From positions 3,844,001 through 3,908,000 of the forward strand of contig OY744470.1 in the NCBI GenBank assembly GCA_963556145.1: a stretch of DNA of 64,000 bases, read 5' to 3'. This DNA comes from Hygrocybe punicea (lineage: Eukaryota > Basidiomycota > Agaricomycetes > Agaricales > Hygrophoraceae). This document shows positions 11,862-23,086 of this stretch, piece by piece. Position numbers and translations under genes: made by a program. The notes beneath the pieces are model-generated. The model searched no databases and was not told where the DNA came from. It worked only from the letters and a program-made list of their open reading frames with translations. The first letter of the stretch is position 1, and each line of letters begins with the position of its first letter.

Positions 11862-13309
11862 GAGTATATACTAAAGAGGTAGTAGTAGTAGTAACTGCTA
11901 CTACTACCTACTACCGGTTTGGTCACAACCGTACCCGTTATCTGCCAACCCAAGCCCGGTAGGTTTTTTCTTTCCTATTTACTTTATTTTCAATATTATT
12001 ATAATAATGGCGCACGGACCATGTGATTTTATTTGGTCACTGGGTGCCAATCAACAAATGCGTTTCTGACAACACACGTCACCGCCAACCTCGCAACCAC
12101 GCTTCTCGAACGCATTACCACCAACGACGCCAACACCCACACCAACGTCAACGCACCCACGCCAACGCCAACACAATTGCCCACGGCATTGGCAACGGCC
12201 ACGATGTCACCACCACGCCGATCACCTCAAACGCGGCACCACCAACAATACGCAGCGAAAGCAATAAGGAGCAGCGTGGGATGGTGCACCCACCCCCACT
12301 GCCAAAGGTAAGTTTTTATTTATACATCTATAACTAGTAACTAACACCAGGCTCACCCAACCACGCCAGCACCAAACACCAACGACACCAACGCCAACTC
12401 ACCCACGCCAACGCCAACGCAATCGCCCACAGCAATGGCAACGGCCACGATGCCAGTAATGGCCACGACGCCAGTAATGGCCACAATGCCAGCAATGGCC
12501 ACAACGCCAGCAACAACGCCAACACCCACACCAACAAAGCCCATGCACCCACACCAACGCACCCACACCAATGCCAACGCAACCACCCATGGCCACATCG
12601 GCATCGACAGTGCCAGCACCACCCGCCCAACTCACCTCGCGGACACGCACCGCCACGTCAATTGACGTCGGCACTGCATCCGCGAGGTAATGGGAGAAAG
12701 GTGGTGCCCAGCACCACGATGATGTCGCGGGTACAGACTGTACCCGCGACCCACGTCTAATTCCGGGACCCACGGGACCCGCCAGTCAACCCGCCAGTCA
12801 ACCTGCATCCAACCCGTACCCGTGGCAGCGGGTACGGGTATTAGCCGGGTCGGGTACGGGTCGGCAAAAATTACCCGTGGGTAACCTGTGCTAATCCCTA
12901 AGCATTCTATTCATTTATTCATTTATTCTACTAACTGCTTAAACACTTTTAGGTTTTTTTCCCGCACCCTCGCACCAAACGAACGCGAACACAGCAACAG
13001 CAACAAGCAGATGGGACGCAGCCGAGAACGGGGACAACCCAGGCCGACCATGACAGCAAGAATGAGGACGATGGGGTAAACGAAGACAAGAACAACGACG
13101 AACGCAACGACGGCGAGAACGGGAAGACGACGACAAAGCGGGAAGCCATAAATAGATTTTTTTGTATGTCATAATACATTTCAAGCTTTTTCAAGTGTGG
13201 CCACTGCGAGTGTGATTGTAATACCAATTACTAAGTAAGCGACCGAGTACTCACTACTACTACCTAAGTGGAGTAGTAGTACTACCTACTACCGGTTTGG
13301 TCACCCCTC
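11862..13309. mobile_element. Non-autonomous element with 9-bp target duplication
   Basis: A 1448-bp insertion flanked by GTATCTGAC on both sides (11853-11861 and 13310-13318). The two ends share the block CTACTACCTACTACCGGTTTGGTCAC in direct orientation plus (GTA)n hairpins. The interior holds Asn/Thr-rich low-complexity sequence (12050-12560), an intron-like GT-AG segment after GTGCACCCACCC (about 12283-12350), the recurrent 52-bp hairpin (12635-12687) and a hAT-like end GGTAACCTGTGCTAATCCCTA (to about 12900). A 9-bp duplication fits Mutator-like elements. The hAT-like interior suggests a hAT remnant inside another element. No transposase is present. Confidence 0.6.
12635..12687. repeat. 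Recurrent hairpin, copy 1
   Basis: Arms CCTCGCGG and CCGCGAGG surround the core palindrome ACGTCAATTGACGT (12655-12668). Copies of the same layout and length occur at 28684, 37083, 43713 and 43896; a variant is at 52452. Confidence 0.75.
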
Positions 13310-13781
13310 GTATCTGACCAACAGCGTCCAGTGCAGTTGACGGGATGACGGAACCCTGCCCAAAAGGACATCGACTCGGGACAAGATCCGTCTTCACGAG
13401 CGCGTTCACTGCTAAATCACTGGCTTTCGACAGGGCCCCACTGAGAATCATGAAATAACCCATCCAACCTCCAGGTACTTGGTCACAAGGCGCAAAACCG
13501 AGCCTAGTCCCCCTGTCCAGCCAGTCATGAGGGTTATGTTGACTGGTCTTCCATCCAAAAGTTTGAGCTTGATCAGGTAGCTGCCAGATAGATTAATGAC
13601 AATACCAAGCAACGGGAAAATGATAATGAAGTAAGCCCGCAAGAGAGTGCGCACTATTCCGCTGTCAGCGTCAACGATCATCTTCGGGCAACCTGATGTG
13701 AAACGTCGAGGCACCAAGTAACGAGGGGACGGGGATGGGTGGTTATCGATAGGAAATAAAAAAGTGCGTAGTCTGGACAAA

Positions 13782-14480
13782 GGTTTTTCCCGGTCAATTC
13801 AGCTAAACCTTCTGCAACTATGATGGCCTCTGTGGAAGTCCTGAATAATGCTGACAACCGGTAAGCTTTACAACCCACTTGGACACGATTGTTGGAACGC
13901 CTCATCGATAATTTCGAGCTGTGAGGAATGTCGAGGTCAAGGCGCCGATGGATTTTGCCATCATTAGTGGACAGTTTTGCCCCGCCGGTGCGCCCTTTTT
14001 GGCCACGCGCCTCATTCGACCCCGTCGCCCCGAACCAACCGTCGCCACCATTTTTGGCATCCTCACTCAAAGCTTCGTCCGACGTCCAGAAGCGCCGCCT
14101 CCAAAGCACCGTCACCGTCATTTCGGACACCCTGCATACCGGTTTTTGACCCCCTCGTTTTTCGTCATCCCCTCATTTGACCCTCCACCTCCCTTATGTC
14201 GCCCCAGACCCGCTGCTCTGACCTTTTTTATCAATCCCAAATGCCAGGCCGCCTACCACGTCATCATTTCCAATCCATTCATTTTCCGTTTTTCCAAGCC
14301 CCAAGCACTTACTACACCCTCGTTCGACATCTCAAAGCCCCCCGATCACCGTCATCGCCCCGAACGAACCAACCCCGCAAGTTTTTGGACGAGAAGATTC
14401 AGACTCTAGCTGTGGCATCTTCACCGTCTTGCCATCCTTGAATTCAACTTTCCTAATGGGTACAGTGTCGCAGTCAGCGT
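13782..14480. other. Intergenic stretch, no supported gene
   Basis: Upstream of the split membrane-protein gene. Pro/Arg/His-rich open frames exist on both strands but look like GC-driven shadows. Nothing was recognised. Confidence 0.4.
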
Positions 14481-14489
14481 GCTTTTCTA

Positions 14490-14813
14490 TCAAATTGCCG
14501 TGAAAGCTTTAAACTGTGGAATTTCTCGCTTGCCCATGGGATCTTCAAATGCATGTCGCACATTAGTACTTTTGCGTTCAACACGCCTGATCCAACGCCG
14601 TAGGTAAGGACCATCTTGCGTCGGCAAGCGCAGGAAATGCTGACAGTACTGAAGATCACCTGTGGTCTCGGGAAACAATCTGGGGGCAGCTGATCTACTG
14701 AACTCGGATCCGCTGGAAGAATTCTCCAAGAATCCTCTCATGTACTTGAGTAATGTGAGCTCTTTATTGGATGCTGCGCATTCTTCCATACCAAAAATGG
14801 CCAGCATTGGCAT
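14490..14813 (-). CDS. Hypothetical fragment, 107 codons
   Basis: Not recognised. The frame has an ordinary amino-acid mix (KELTLLKYMRGFLENSSSG, PTQDGPYLRRWIRRVERK) and reads like coding sequence, with no domain I can name. It could be one exon of a longer gene or a relic. The stop is at 14490, and no convincing partner exon was found. Confidence 0.25.
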   Translation of the reverse strand: MPMLAIFGMEECAASNKELTLLKYMRGFLENSSSGSEFSRSAAPRLFPETTGDLQYCQHFLRLPTQDGPYLRRWIRRVERKSTNVRHAFEDPMGKREIPQFKAFTAI

Positions 14814-14918
14814 CGTTTAATCCTACCTTGCGAACCACCCCGGGTTGATTAGCAGCAATTCAGGCGAGATGCATGTCGGCGTCCCCTAATATCGGCTTGT
14901 GTCTGCAACCAATTTCCC

Positions 14919-15182
14919 ATGGCCAAGACTATCATTTGGAGAATTACTAGCAAGGACCAAGGCTGCAGCGACGTGAAGGTTCTAATACCTGAAGGCACTG
15001 CAGCCGATGTTCATGAAATCTGCATGGTGGGAAGAATTATTTCGAGCGAGAAGTCTCACCCTACGTTCATTCAGTTGAGGGTTGGGGATAGGGTACAGCT
15101 TTGGTCAAAAGGTACAGTGTCCGGACTGGTTGAACAATGTCTTGACAGCGAGATGCTTCTGTTGCGCGTGGAATTTTCTTGA
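14919..15182 (+). CDS. Small hypothetical protein, 87 codons
   Basis: Not recognised. It starts MAKTIIWRITSKDQG and ends LLLRVEFS, with a beta-rich look (VGDRVQLWSKGTVSGLV). AATAAA-like sequence follows the stop by about 45 bp (about 15225). It lies between the hypothetical fragment at 14490 and a foldback element. It may be a real small gene or a remnant. Confidence 0.3.
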   Translation: MAKTIIWRITSKDQGCSDVKVLIPEGTAADVHEICMVGRIISSEKSHPTFIQLRVGDRVQLWSKGTVSGLVEQCLDSEMLLLRVEFS

Positions 15183-15256
15183 GTTGTGTGTTCGATGTAT
15201 TACATCGAATGTGTGTACAATAAGGAAATAAAAGAGTTTACAACCACATTGATTTA

Positions 15257-16069
15257 CAGCCGTTTGCATAATTCTTGGCAGTAAATGCACTTTTTTCAAT
15301 CAATTAAGAAATATGGACTTGGTGGAATTTCCAATGCTGAATCTTGTATCTCATGAAATACTGCATGGATTGAGATGGGTATAGAGGGAAATTTGTACTA
15401 TTCTTGAAGGGCTATCTGCTCCTGTAATTATATTTGGAACAATATTTAGTGGATAATGAGTTGTAGATGAAACAAGGGGTAAACCAGTACTTTTTAACAC
15501 CCAAAATGATATTATCAAATTATGGCATCAAATGAGCTCCTATGAAGAAGATTGCAGGGAGAAAATTGTCCATTTTTTCAAGAGCTAGAAGTACATATAC
15601 CGTGTTTTTCTTTATTTTTGTTCTGTGAGTCTATAATGCATCTATATTATGTTTGTCTGCATGGGAGTGAAATACCACAAGAATCATAAATATGGACTCA
15701 CAGAACAAAAATAAAGAAAAACACAGTATATGTACTTCTAGCTCTTGAAAAAATGGACAATTTTCTCCCTGCAATCTTCTTCATAGGAGCTCATTTGATG
15801 CCATAATTTGATAATATCATTTTGGGTGTTAAAAAGTACTGGTTTACCCCTTGTTTCATCTACAACTCATCATCCACTAAATATTGTTCCAAATATAATT
15901 ACAGGAGCAGATAGCCCTTCAAGAATAGTACAAATTTCCCTCTATACCCATCTCAATCCATGCAGTATTTCATGAGATACAAGATTCAGCATTGGAAATT
16001 CCACCAAGTCCATATTTCTTAATTGATTGAAAAAAGTGCATTTACTGCCAAGAATTATGCAAACGGCTG
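15257..16069. mobile_element. Foldback element FB1 (TA duplication)
   Basis: An 813-bp near-perfect palindrome: two arms of about 375 bp, almost identical when inverted, around a loop of about 50 bp. Ends are CAGCCGTTTGCATAATTC and its complement. It is flanked by TA, and the wider site reads T-TA...TA-A, so the empty site would be TTAA. It carries no gene. Tc1/mariner-type classification rests on the TA duplication and CAG-type ends. A homologous 812-bp copy lies at 29135-29946. Confidence 0.85.
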
Positions 16070-16159
16070 TAAGCCCGACACGACTATGGTACAGCTCTCA
16101 GCATGAGCTCCTCTCCAGTAAGAACGTCCCCACGTAGAGAGACGTGCCTGCTCCGTGGA

Positions 16160-17320
16160 TCAAGAGCCAGCCCGTCCCCTCCTCTCAGGCACTGGGCTAG
16201 ACCGCCTAGACCCCGTCGGGGTCGGTACCGCGCTACCACGTCCTCGGGAGGACGTCGATAGCGTACGTGACGCCCCAGGGCTCGGGGTGTTAGTGTTGGA
16301 AGTACCCAATTGTGGTAAGGACGACGCTCCTGTTGGCAGACTCTTACTCCATGGCATCTTCAAGAGGAACCAGCCGATCCATGTGCGGGCCTTTGCGATG
16401 CGTTCGAGCTCCTCGCGTCTCCGCTCGAAGGCTGCGCGATGCCGGGCGTAGGATTCGCGGAAGGACCGATCGACGCGGGAGGAGAAGATGAGTTCGCCGC
16501 GGGGGTTTGTGGTGGGAGGGATTGGGGATATGGGGACAGGGATGGTATCTGATGAGGAGAGGGAAGAGGCGGTGGGGCTTAAGGCTGCGTTTGATGTTGT
16601 GTTCTCGGGACAGGGAAGGGGGAGTGCGCGAGTCCCGGATGGCGGTGGTGGCGGTGGGCGAGGGAAAAAGAAGGAGAAGGGGTTGAAAGGGACTTTGGAG
16701 CGGAGGGGTGGTTTGCGGACGTTGAGATACATGTTGAAGGAGCGAAGGGCCTTGTTCGCGTGTGGAACGTAGCTAGCATCGCACACATGCGTGTATATGT
16801 GAGATTGGTGACGTGGTCAAGAAAAAAATGGAGAGAAAAACTGGGCAAGGTTAATAGAAATGGACCTTGGTGCTTACCGATTAGCGTAGGCCACTTTCTC
16901 TGTGTACATCCCGCTGGCAAAGAAGAGGACCAAAGTAGTGACGGACACGAAGAGGAGGCCTGAGGCGAAGTACGGGTGGAGTGTAATCTCAGTCTCGTCG
17001 GTGTATATATCGGGTAAGGTTTTTTGCAGTATGAATTTGTAGGGTATGGCGAGGACAGAGGTGTGCAGGCGGACCTCGGATAGCAAGAATACGATGACAA
17101 CCAGGAGTTGGGTTAGAAATACTGTATAGAGGGAAGGGGGAAGAAATTTGACGGTGGAGGATGCGGAAGAGCACGCACGTTTATACCGAAACTTGCGGCG
17201 CTGAAGGCTGTCTGCCATTGTTTTGAGACGTTCTTCGAAGAGCAGGAGGTCGCGATGGGTGGCGGCATCGTTGGGGGGGTAGAAGGAGCCTTTCGGTGGA
17301 GGTGTTGAGCGAGGTGGCAT
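16160..17320 (-). CDS. SPO7: Spo7-like subunit of the Nem1-Spo7 phosphatase
   Basis: Spo7 binds and activates the Nem1 phosphatase at the ER/nuclear envelope. The complex dephosphorylates Pah1 (lipin) and so controls phosphatidate conversion and nuclear membrane growth. Seen here: RDLLLFEERLKTMADSLQRR, then two hydrophobic helices (FLTQLLVVIVFLLSEV and YFASGLLFVSVTTLVLFFASG), the conserved YVPHANKALRSFNMYLN block, FSFFFPRP, and a C-terminal Ser/Pro-rich tail. Introns: 17122-17178 (57 bp) and 16773-16877 (105 bp), both GT-AG and both needed for the conserved wording. The start at 17320 (MPPRSTPPPKG) is preferred over an upstream in-frame Met at 17371. It looks intact. Confidence 0.9.
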
Positions 17321-17597
17321 GCAGTGTTCGACTTCAAAATCCGCACTCCATCCGCCATTCCGCAAACCCACTCATTGGCCTCAGTTTCTCATTGAACGCC
17401 TACGTAGCCGAGAAAACATTGTTTCCCGCAGCCATCTACCCAAGAGCTAGCTATGGAACTAGAAGAGTTTGTAATATCTACATACGTGCATATCGTAGCG
17501 TCGAATATCTGAGAAATCGAAATAGAATTGCCAAAAAGACGGCCGAGGGAACAAGATCGTGTTCAGTCTTTAAAAAACGCGTCCGTGGACACCCTTG

Positions 17598-18577
17598 TCA
17601 GTCGACATCCATCCTCGCTGTACCACGCCGCCCACGTCGGCCATTGGCCCGGCCCCGTCTTTGACCACGCTGCCCCGTCGGTGCTGGTGGGGACGTGTAG
17701 TCTGCTGGATCCACGCCAGGTGGTGCGAGAAGGACTTGGGCACGGGGGTCCGCAATGAGCAAATCTGAGCGCATTTTTCTTACGAAACAATACAGTCAAT
17801 TCCTCCAAACACGCATACCAAACAAGGCAAACGTTGACACTCACGATCCGGATTCTCCAACGCTGCCATCCATCAGCACGTCCACGCTTCCCTCCTGCCT
17901 CACGATCCCCAACCCGTCAACTCCGCCAAGCCTCCCTCCCAGCGATGTACCTACACTGGCGCTTCCTACGATCTTCACATTCAACGTTTTGCCATCCGCC
18001 GGCTGGTTGTGGAACTTTTGCACGGCCGCGAGGGCGCTTGCGGGTGTCTTAAATGTCACGCGAACAGTTACACAGTCATGATATGCCGGGGCGGAAGGAA
18101 CATTTTTGGCGTGTGTGATGACGCCACAACGTTTGAAGATGGTGCAAACGTCATCGGGAGTCGTTCCACGGACCAGTCCAGTCACCTCGACGACATTGCC
18201 TTGGCCCGACGTGCTCGCACCCTTGATTGACAATTGGGCGTCATTGGTGCCGGTGGCTTCGCGCAGTGCTCGTTGGGCGATAGTGGGAGTGATGTTGGGG
18301 CGCGGTGGTGCGGCGACTGGAGTTACAGTGATGCGGTCGGAGAGAGTGAGTGCGTTATTGTCTTCAAAGAGATCATGCGACCAGGTCGAGTTGACATCGC
18401 CCTTGGGACGATCTGCACGGTTCTGAGGTGTCGTTGGGAGGTATTGGTGGGGCGTACGGTAAGTTTGATAGTACTGCTACGCACGTATGGAGCTGAGGAA
18501 GCACGGGCGACAGTTCTTGCACGGACAGGTCCACCAGAAGTTGGAGAGATGTTCATCCGTTCCAGGAGAGAAGTCAT
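17598..18577 (-). CDS. RRM RNA-binding protein, ALY/REF-like layout
   Basis: One RNA-recognition motif with RNP2-like VVEVTGLV and RNP1-like VTVRVTFKTP (about 18035-18195), a preceding linker DVNSTWSHDLFEDN, and a C-terminal Arg/Gly-rich tail (GQRGQRRGRANGRRGRRG) ending ARMDVD. This order resembles the mRNA-export adaptors ALYREF/Yra1/Mlo3, but identity is not proven. Splicing required: a very short intron of about 35 nt near 18421-18455 and one of about 60 nt near 17793-17850 that joins SGS to KMRSDLLIADP. The gene starts MTSLLERMN and lies 278 bp upstream of the Spo7 start on the same strand, which leaves little room for a separate Spo7 promoter. Confidence 0.7.
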
Positions 18578-18619
18578 TTTGGAGGTCGTAAATCGCGTTG
18601 AGCGAGTGGCTTTATAGGG

Positions 18620-19270
18620 AGAAGGTGGTCTGGTACAACAGAAGAGTCGATTCGAGGCAATCCTCAAAGGCAGAGATTTTATAGCAGTGGCGACTCGGCA
18701 AGAGCACAGTTGCACAGCCACCTTGGCCTTTTTTCCACGCTTTTTCAGTTGCCAAGCGGCACAGTGCATTGATTGCCCGTGTGCTTCGCCATGGTGGTTA
18801 TGTTAACTTGATATTATTTATTTTCAATTTATGTTCTGTTGTTCATCAATTTTTGATTTTATTTGTAAGTAATGGTGAGCAAAGGGAACAACCACGCATG
18901 CTGCAGTGGCTACTCATAGGAAAGTTATATGCCTTTTGTACCACTGATGTTTGTGAGCGAAGCAAACAAACACCCATGGCACCCATCAGTAAATTTACAT
19001 CCCCTTTGTTTTTGCACTTTTGACACCTTGACCTTTTTTCTCAACTTTTTTGCCAACTTTTTTCAGGCTTTTCCACCTTTTGGTACTTGAGCAGCTTGAA
19101 AAAGTTTAAAGTTCTTGTACTTTTTTTTCTCTCATACCTTTTGACTCTTTTTTCTTGGGTGGTCATACCTTTTTTGAATTACCTTTCAACACTTTTTTCT
19201 AGCTAGAGTCCTTTTAAAAAAAAGTTACTTAGATTGAATCAATAATTAATTATAGACAGTAAGTTCAAGT
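18620..19270. other. AT-rich spacer with a repeat relic
   Basis: No gene seen. Contains one diverged unit (about 18902-18985) of the 78-bp repeat found in tandem at 23087-23320 (CAGTGGCTACTCATA...CAAACACCCAT), followed by T-rich sequence with repeated CTTTTTT blocks. Confidence 0.5.
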
Positions 19271-19745
19271 TGAAGCCCCCCATCGTCCTTGCTAGTCTTT
19301 CATTGCAACTGTCATCATTGTCTCGATGCTGCCGCCAGTGGGTGGTCACGCTCGTGGTCATGGTTGTCGCCCCACTGCTGCTGCAAATTGTGGCACAGTG
19401 ACATCCCAGTGCTGCTGCTGCTGGCCTCAGTTGGCGATGGTGATGGCCAACATTGTCCCACGGCCGTTGCTGCCAGTGGGTGGTGGGTCATTGTTGTTGT
19501 TGCCCTGCTTGTTGCTGCCAGTTGGCACTGCTGGTGGCCGCCATCACCATCCTCTTGCTTGCTGCTGCTAGTTGGGAGCGGTCGTGGTTGCAGTCGTTAT
19601 CGTTCTGTTGCCAGTTAGCAGCGGTGGCCATCATCATCATCCGGCTGCTTCTGCCAGTAGGCAGTGGTTGTAGTTGCCGCTGGTTGGCTGTGGTGGTGGC
19701 GTTGTCTTCTATGTGCTGTCCTGCCCTGGTTAGCGGGGATTGGGG
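19270..19745. repeat. Degenerate GC-rich minisatellite
   Basis: Loosely repeated blocks built on TGCTGCCAGTTGGCAGTGG and GGTGGCCATCATCATC, with GTTGTTGTTG runs. The open frames in it are Cys/Trp- or Gln-rich and are judged non-coding. A gag-only LTR element starts just to the right. Confidence 0.5.
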
Positions 19746-19782
19746 ATGGTGAGGCAGTTGGAGACGTACCTTATCAGCCTGG

Positions 19783-19930
19783 TGGAGGGGTAGCAACCAT
19801 GGATCACGTGACCTAGTTCCCATGGTTGATCCAGAGAGTAGCACATCCGGATGTAGTAGATACCCTTATCCTAGTCTTTCTGAGGTACGCATCCACTGAG
19901 CACCCTGAGGGTACCCCCAGTACCACTCCA
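19783..19930 (+). repeat. 5' LTR of element A
   Basis: 148 bp. It contains the palindromic box TCACGTGACC and the motif CATCCGGATGTAGTAG, both also in the LTRs of the element at 45892-48022. Confidence 0.8.
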
Positions 19931-20032
19931 CCTGGTGATGAGAGTGTGGTTTGAACCCACGCACACTGCATTTGCTTCATTTTTCACTCTCTAGCCTGCT
20001 GGCTCTGACTTGCCATATCTCCCTCAACTCTA

Positions 20033-21477
20033 ATGTTGGATTACCGAAGGCTTTTTGTGTTTTGGGGCTCATCTGGGGACCCAGCAGACTGGCTGAGCCT
20101 GGTGGACGGAGAAGTTGCCTTGGGGAACACTGACCGCAATAAAATCGAGATATTTGCTGGCAAAATCACTGACACAGTGAAACAATGGTTCCTTGGGCTT
20201 CCGAAACAACTACAAAAACATTGGCCCATAGTTCAGGAACTATTCATCGCTCGGTGGATTGATAAACTCAGTCCCAACACCCTGGCAGCCAAAGAGTCCT
20301 CGTTACTTCAAAGTCTGGACCCTTTATATTCTGAAACATTTACACTTGACGTCTTCTTCACACAACCAACTTCAGACGACTCAGAATTCCATTTACCAGA
20401 AGTATGAGGTATATCAGCTGCTACCACAACAACTACAGCCTTTGGAACAGAGGCACACCCCACGAATTCAAACACTATATCGAAGACCACAACTTCCGAG
20501 GACAGAGGACAGAGAACAGCACGAACTTTGAGGACAGGGTACAGAGAACATTGGATGCGATAGAGGCAGTTTACCAAAAGAGGACTGAGGAATACGAGGA
20601 ACGAGCGCATCTGAAAATCGCACTAGCATTTGAAGAAGGGCACAACACTGGAATTGCCAAAGAATGCCAGCATTGGGTCATGCTAGAATCAAGAAACGTC
20701 TTTACACTTGCCCAAACGATGACACAAAACGAGCTGTTCAATGGCGCCTCCATTTTGTCGCGAGCTGACTCACCCACTCGCACCAACACCTCAATGCGAA
20801 CAAATGCAGCACCCCTAGCGCCAGAATACATCCCAGCACCCATACCTGTCGACCCATCTTCACCAAAAACAACGACGTTTGTGCCTGAACACACCACGTC
20901 ATTATTGCCCACCCAAATGACACCCCTGGCTTCTATTTCCATGCAGCAATCACCATTCCGCACCTCAACATTAATGCAGACGGCTCCATACACAAACACG
21001 ATCCCACCAGTCCCACCAGCTCCAGTGCTCATGCCAAGGTGTGTCCCCTCACCCAAACCTCAACAGGAGACATGTCACGCATCTGCATTCACCCAGAGAC
21101 CACCAGCCCCACTGACAGAGATGCCTAAATGCACCGCAAGCCCTATTCCCGGCATATCCGCGTGCCCCACAGACATACATGCGCCCACGTCGACCCCAAA
21201 CCAAACTGCCATCTCCCGCGTTCCACCACCCACCCAAACCCTTCCACCTTTGCAGGAAAATGCATCCGTTTGTACCCCAGGCCCCATTCCAGCCCCATCC
21301 GCATGCCCCACAGGCCTACATGCATCCGCACCGACCCCAAACCCACCACTTCCACAGGAAAACAAGTCTGTGTGCACCCCAAACCCCAGGTCTACCCAAC
21401 CCACCTGCCCCATGAAACTGCATGTGTCCACACCCACAACAAGCCATGACGCCACGGTCCATGCACCGCAACTGTGA
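20033..21477 (+). pseudogene. Gag-like protein, frameshifted
   Basis: Two overlapping frames. The first (20033-20407) contains gag-type wording: a target like DPADWLSLVDGEVALGN, then KITDTVKQWFLGLPKQLQKHWP and ELFIARWI. The second (20404-21477) starts within an ATGA overlap and holds a Glu/Arg-rich helix (KRTEEYEERAHLKIALAFEEG) and a long Pro/Thr/Ser-rich tail with repeats near CTPGPIPAPSACPTGLHA. Codon usage suggests one gag frame broken by an indel around 20400-20500, so the ATGA overlap is probably chance. No zinc knuckle was seen. Confidence 0.6.
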
Positions 21478-22361
21478 ACACCGGGGTCCAATGGCATCGA
21501 AATGCGAGCGGATGGTTGCGTGAAGTCTGGGGAGGGTGAATGGAAACAAACGACGACGGACACAAGGGAAGAGGACAGAGATGAAAAGAGGGTGAATGAG
21601 GAGACAGGGCAAGCAGAGACAGGGACAGAGGAAGCATATGTGGAGGTGTCGAAGAACACGACAGGCAAGGAGCCTGGGCTGCACCAGGACGACAAGGCCA
21701 CCGAACGGACAGTCAAGAGCGCCCCCATTCGCGTACCCAGCCCTACACTGTCAGTCACGTCCACATCAACAGTTTGACCACCACCCCACCCATTCAGCTG
21801 GGCCGAAGATGCAGCACACATCCCCATTTACACCACTGCCATGATGAAGAATGCCCCACGCAGCGTCTCAACCCCTAGATCCCCAGCCAGGCCGTTTACT
21901 ACATCACAATGCTGCACTCGACAGACTGCCCCACATATCCAGCCCCAGCACTCGTTCCCCATGCCATCTGGTCCCATTTTCACTTGAAGCCACCCCCACG
22001 GCATTGGCCCCAGGAGACCAATTGTCACCCGACCCCTCATTCCCACCAACTCACCACCCCCCGACTTGATGTGCCCTGATTGGGATCGTGATCCCCGTCT
22101 TCACGATTTGAGTAGGACACTGATAGCCCTAGGTTGGACCAAACCGGAGTAGTCATTTTGAGTATTGTTTTGTGGACTGATACCATTTCTTTTTGCTCTT
22201 GGACACTTTCCCCTTTCTCCTTTTGCTTCTGCTCCTTGATTCTCTCTCTTTCTTGGCATCATTTCTTCTTTTACTTGTTTTGGGCTCAATCTTTTTTCTT
22301 TCTTTTCTCTTTCTTCCCTTTTGATAGCGACGAGGGCATCGCTATGTGGAGGAGGGGCACT

Positions 22362-22509
22362 TGGAGTGGTAGCAACCATGGATCACGTGACCTAGTTCCC
22401 ATGGTTGATCCAGAGAGTAGCACATCCGGATGTAGTAGATACCCTTATCCTAGTCTTTCTGAGGTATGCATCCTCTGAGCACCCTGAGGGTACCCCCAGT
22501 ACCACTCCA
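22362..22509 (+). repeat. 3' LTR of element A
   Basis: Near-identical to 19783-19930. It is preceded by the imperfect palindrome TAGCGACGAGGGCATCGCTA (22324-22343) and a purine tract. Confidence 0.8.
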
Positions 22510-22514
22510 CCGGG

Positions 22515-23080
22515 TGGTCTCACACCTCTCCTTATCAATGCCATCGTCCTGTTGCAGTGTTGTCCAGTGACAAAGTCAGGACTTACTGAAAGTGACAACT
22601 AAGTGAAAATGTTTGGCACTCCATTTTGCCAAACTTCGCCAAATGGTCCGTGCATGACCTCAACACATATATGTCCAACACATATAAGTTTACTTTGCTT
22701 TGCTTTGATTCATTTCTTAGTTCATATAATAACTTACTTGCTTGACAGAACCATAATAACAATTTATTAGTATTATTGTATATGTATTATAGTCTAATAA
22801 AAATGATTTAATTATTTTATGAAATGACCCAGGAATGATCAATATTATATATGGCATTTCTTTACTTGTAAAATTTTCACAGAAATGCCCGCAAAAGTAG
22901 GATCATGCAATTTAGAGAACTTTTTTATGTGCTTTTTATCTACTTTTCAAGAGGTTTGATCTTTTCCAGGCTAAGGGACTCAGCATAGAAAAGGTGAAAC
23001 TCTTTTCACCTTTCCCCCCTTTTTCCCCTTGGAAAAGGTGAAAAGGGCCCAAAAAGGGATATGTAGTTTTACTGATGCCT
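22515..23080. other. AT-rich sequence without a gene
   Basis: No coding signal. Short inverted blocks (GAAAAGGTGAAA / TTTCACCTTTTC near 22985-23045) precede the tandem repeat that follows. Confidence 0.4.
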
Positions 23081-23086
23081 GTCCTG

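Larger units (their letters stand above)
4422..13681 (-). pseudogene. Membrane-protein gene split by two transposons
   Basis: An unidentified fungal membrane protein gene lies in two parts. The 5' part (13681-13319) encodes a hydrophobic segment (RAYFIIIFPLLGIVINLSG) and a second one (GYFMILSGALSKASDLAV). The 3' part (5473-4422) encodes an extracellular-looking domain with several N-x-S/T sites, one transmembrane helix (about 4770-4830) followed by basic residues, and a 100-residue cytoplasmic tail. Between them lie the elements at 5480-11850 and 11862-13309. Removing both with one target copy joins ...AVGQI to PPVNGAPYYVV... in frame. Two other shifts (near 13455-13465 and 5350-5400) suggest further decay or unrecognised introns. 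The layout resembles a protein family I associate with mushroom genomes, of unknown role. I infer the locus is non-functional. Confidence 0.65.
19783..22509 (+). mobile_element. Gag-only short-LTR retroelement A
   Basis: A 2727-bp non-autonomous LTR element: two 148-bp LTRs (19783-19930 and 22362-22509), near-identical, beginning TGGAG(T/G)GGTAGCAACC and ending CCACTCCA, so TG...CA with inverted tips. The flanks CCTGG and CCGGG are a probable 5-bp duplication with one change. A primer-binding-like TGGTGATGAGAGTG follows the left LTR and a purine tract GTGGAGGAGGGGCAC precedes the right LTR. A gag frame is present. Protease, reverse transcriptase and integrase are absent. Confidence 0.8.

Noticed and set aside
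12023..12773. Long open frames of Asn/Thr/Ala/His or Trp/Cys on both strands
   Set aside because: Simple-sequence DNA keeps all frames open. The region lies inside a non-autonomous element and has no domain-like wording.
13921..14409. 162-codon plus-strand Pro/Arg/His-rich frame
   Set aside because: Composition-driven, no domain, overlapping equally open frames in other phases.
16488..16772. Gly/Glu-rich plus-strand frame
   Set aside because: Antisense shadow of the Spo7 C-terminal Ser/Pro-rich exon.
20404..20407. ATGA overlap as a programmed coupling of two gag genes
   Set aside because: The downstream part reads as a continuation of the same gag after an indel; a chance overlap is simpler.
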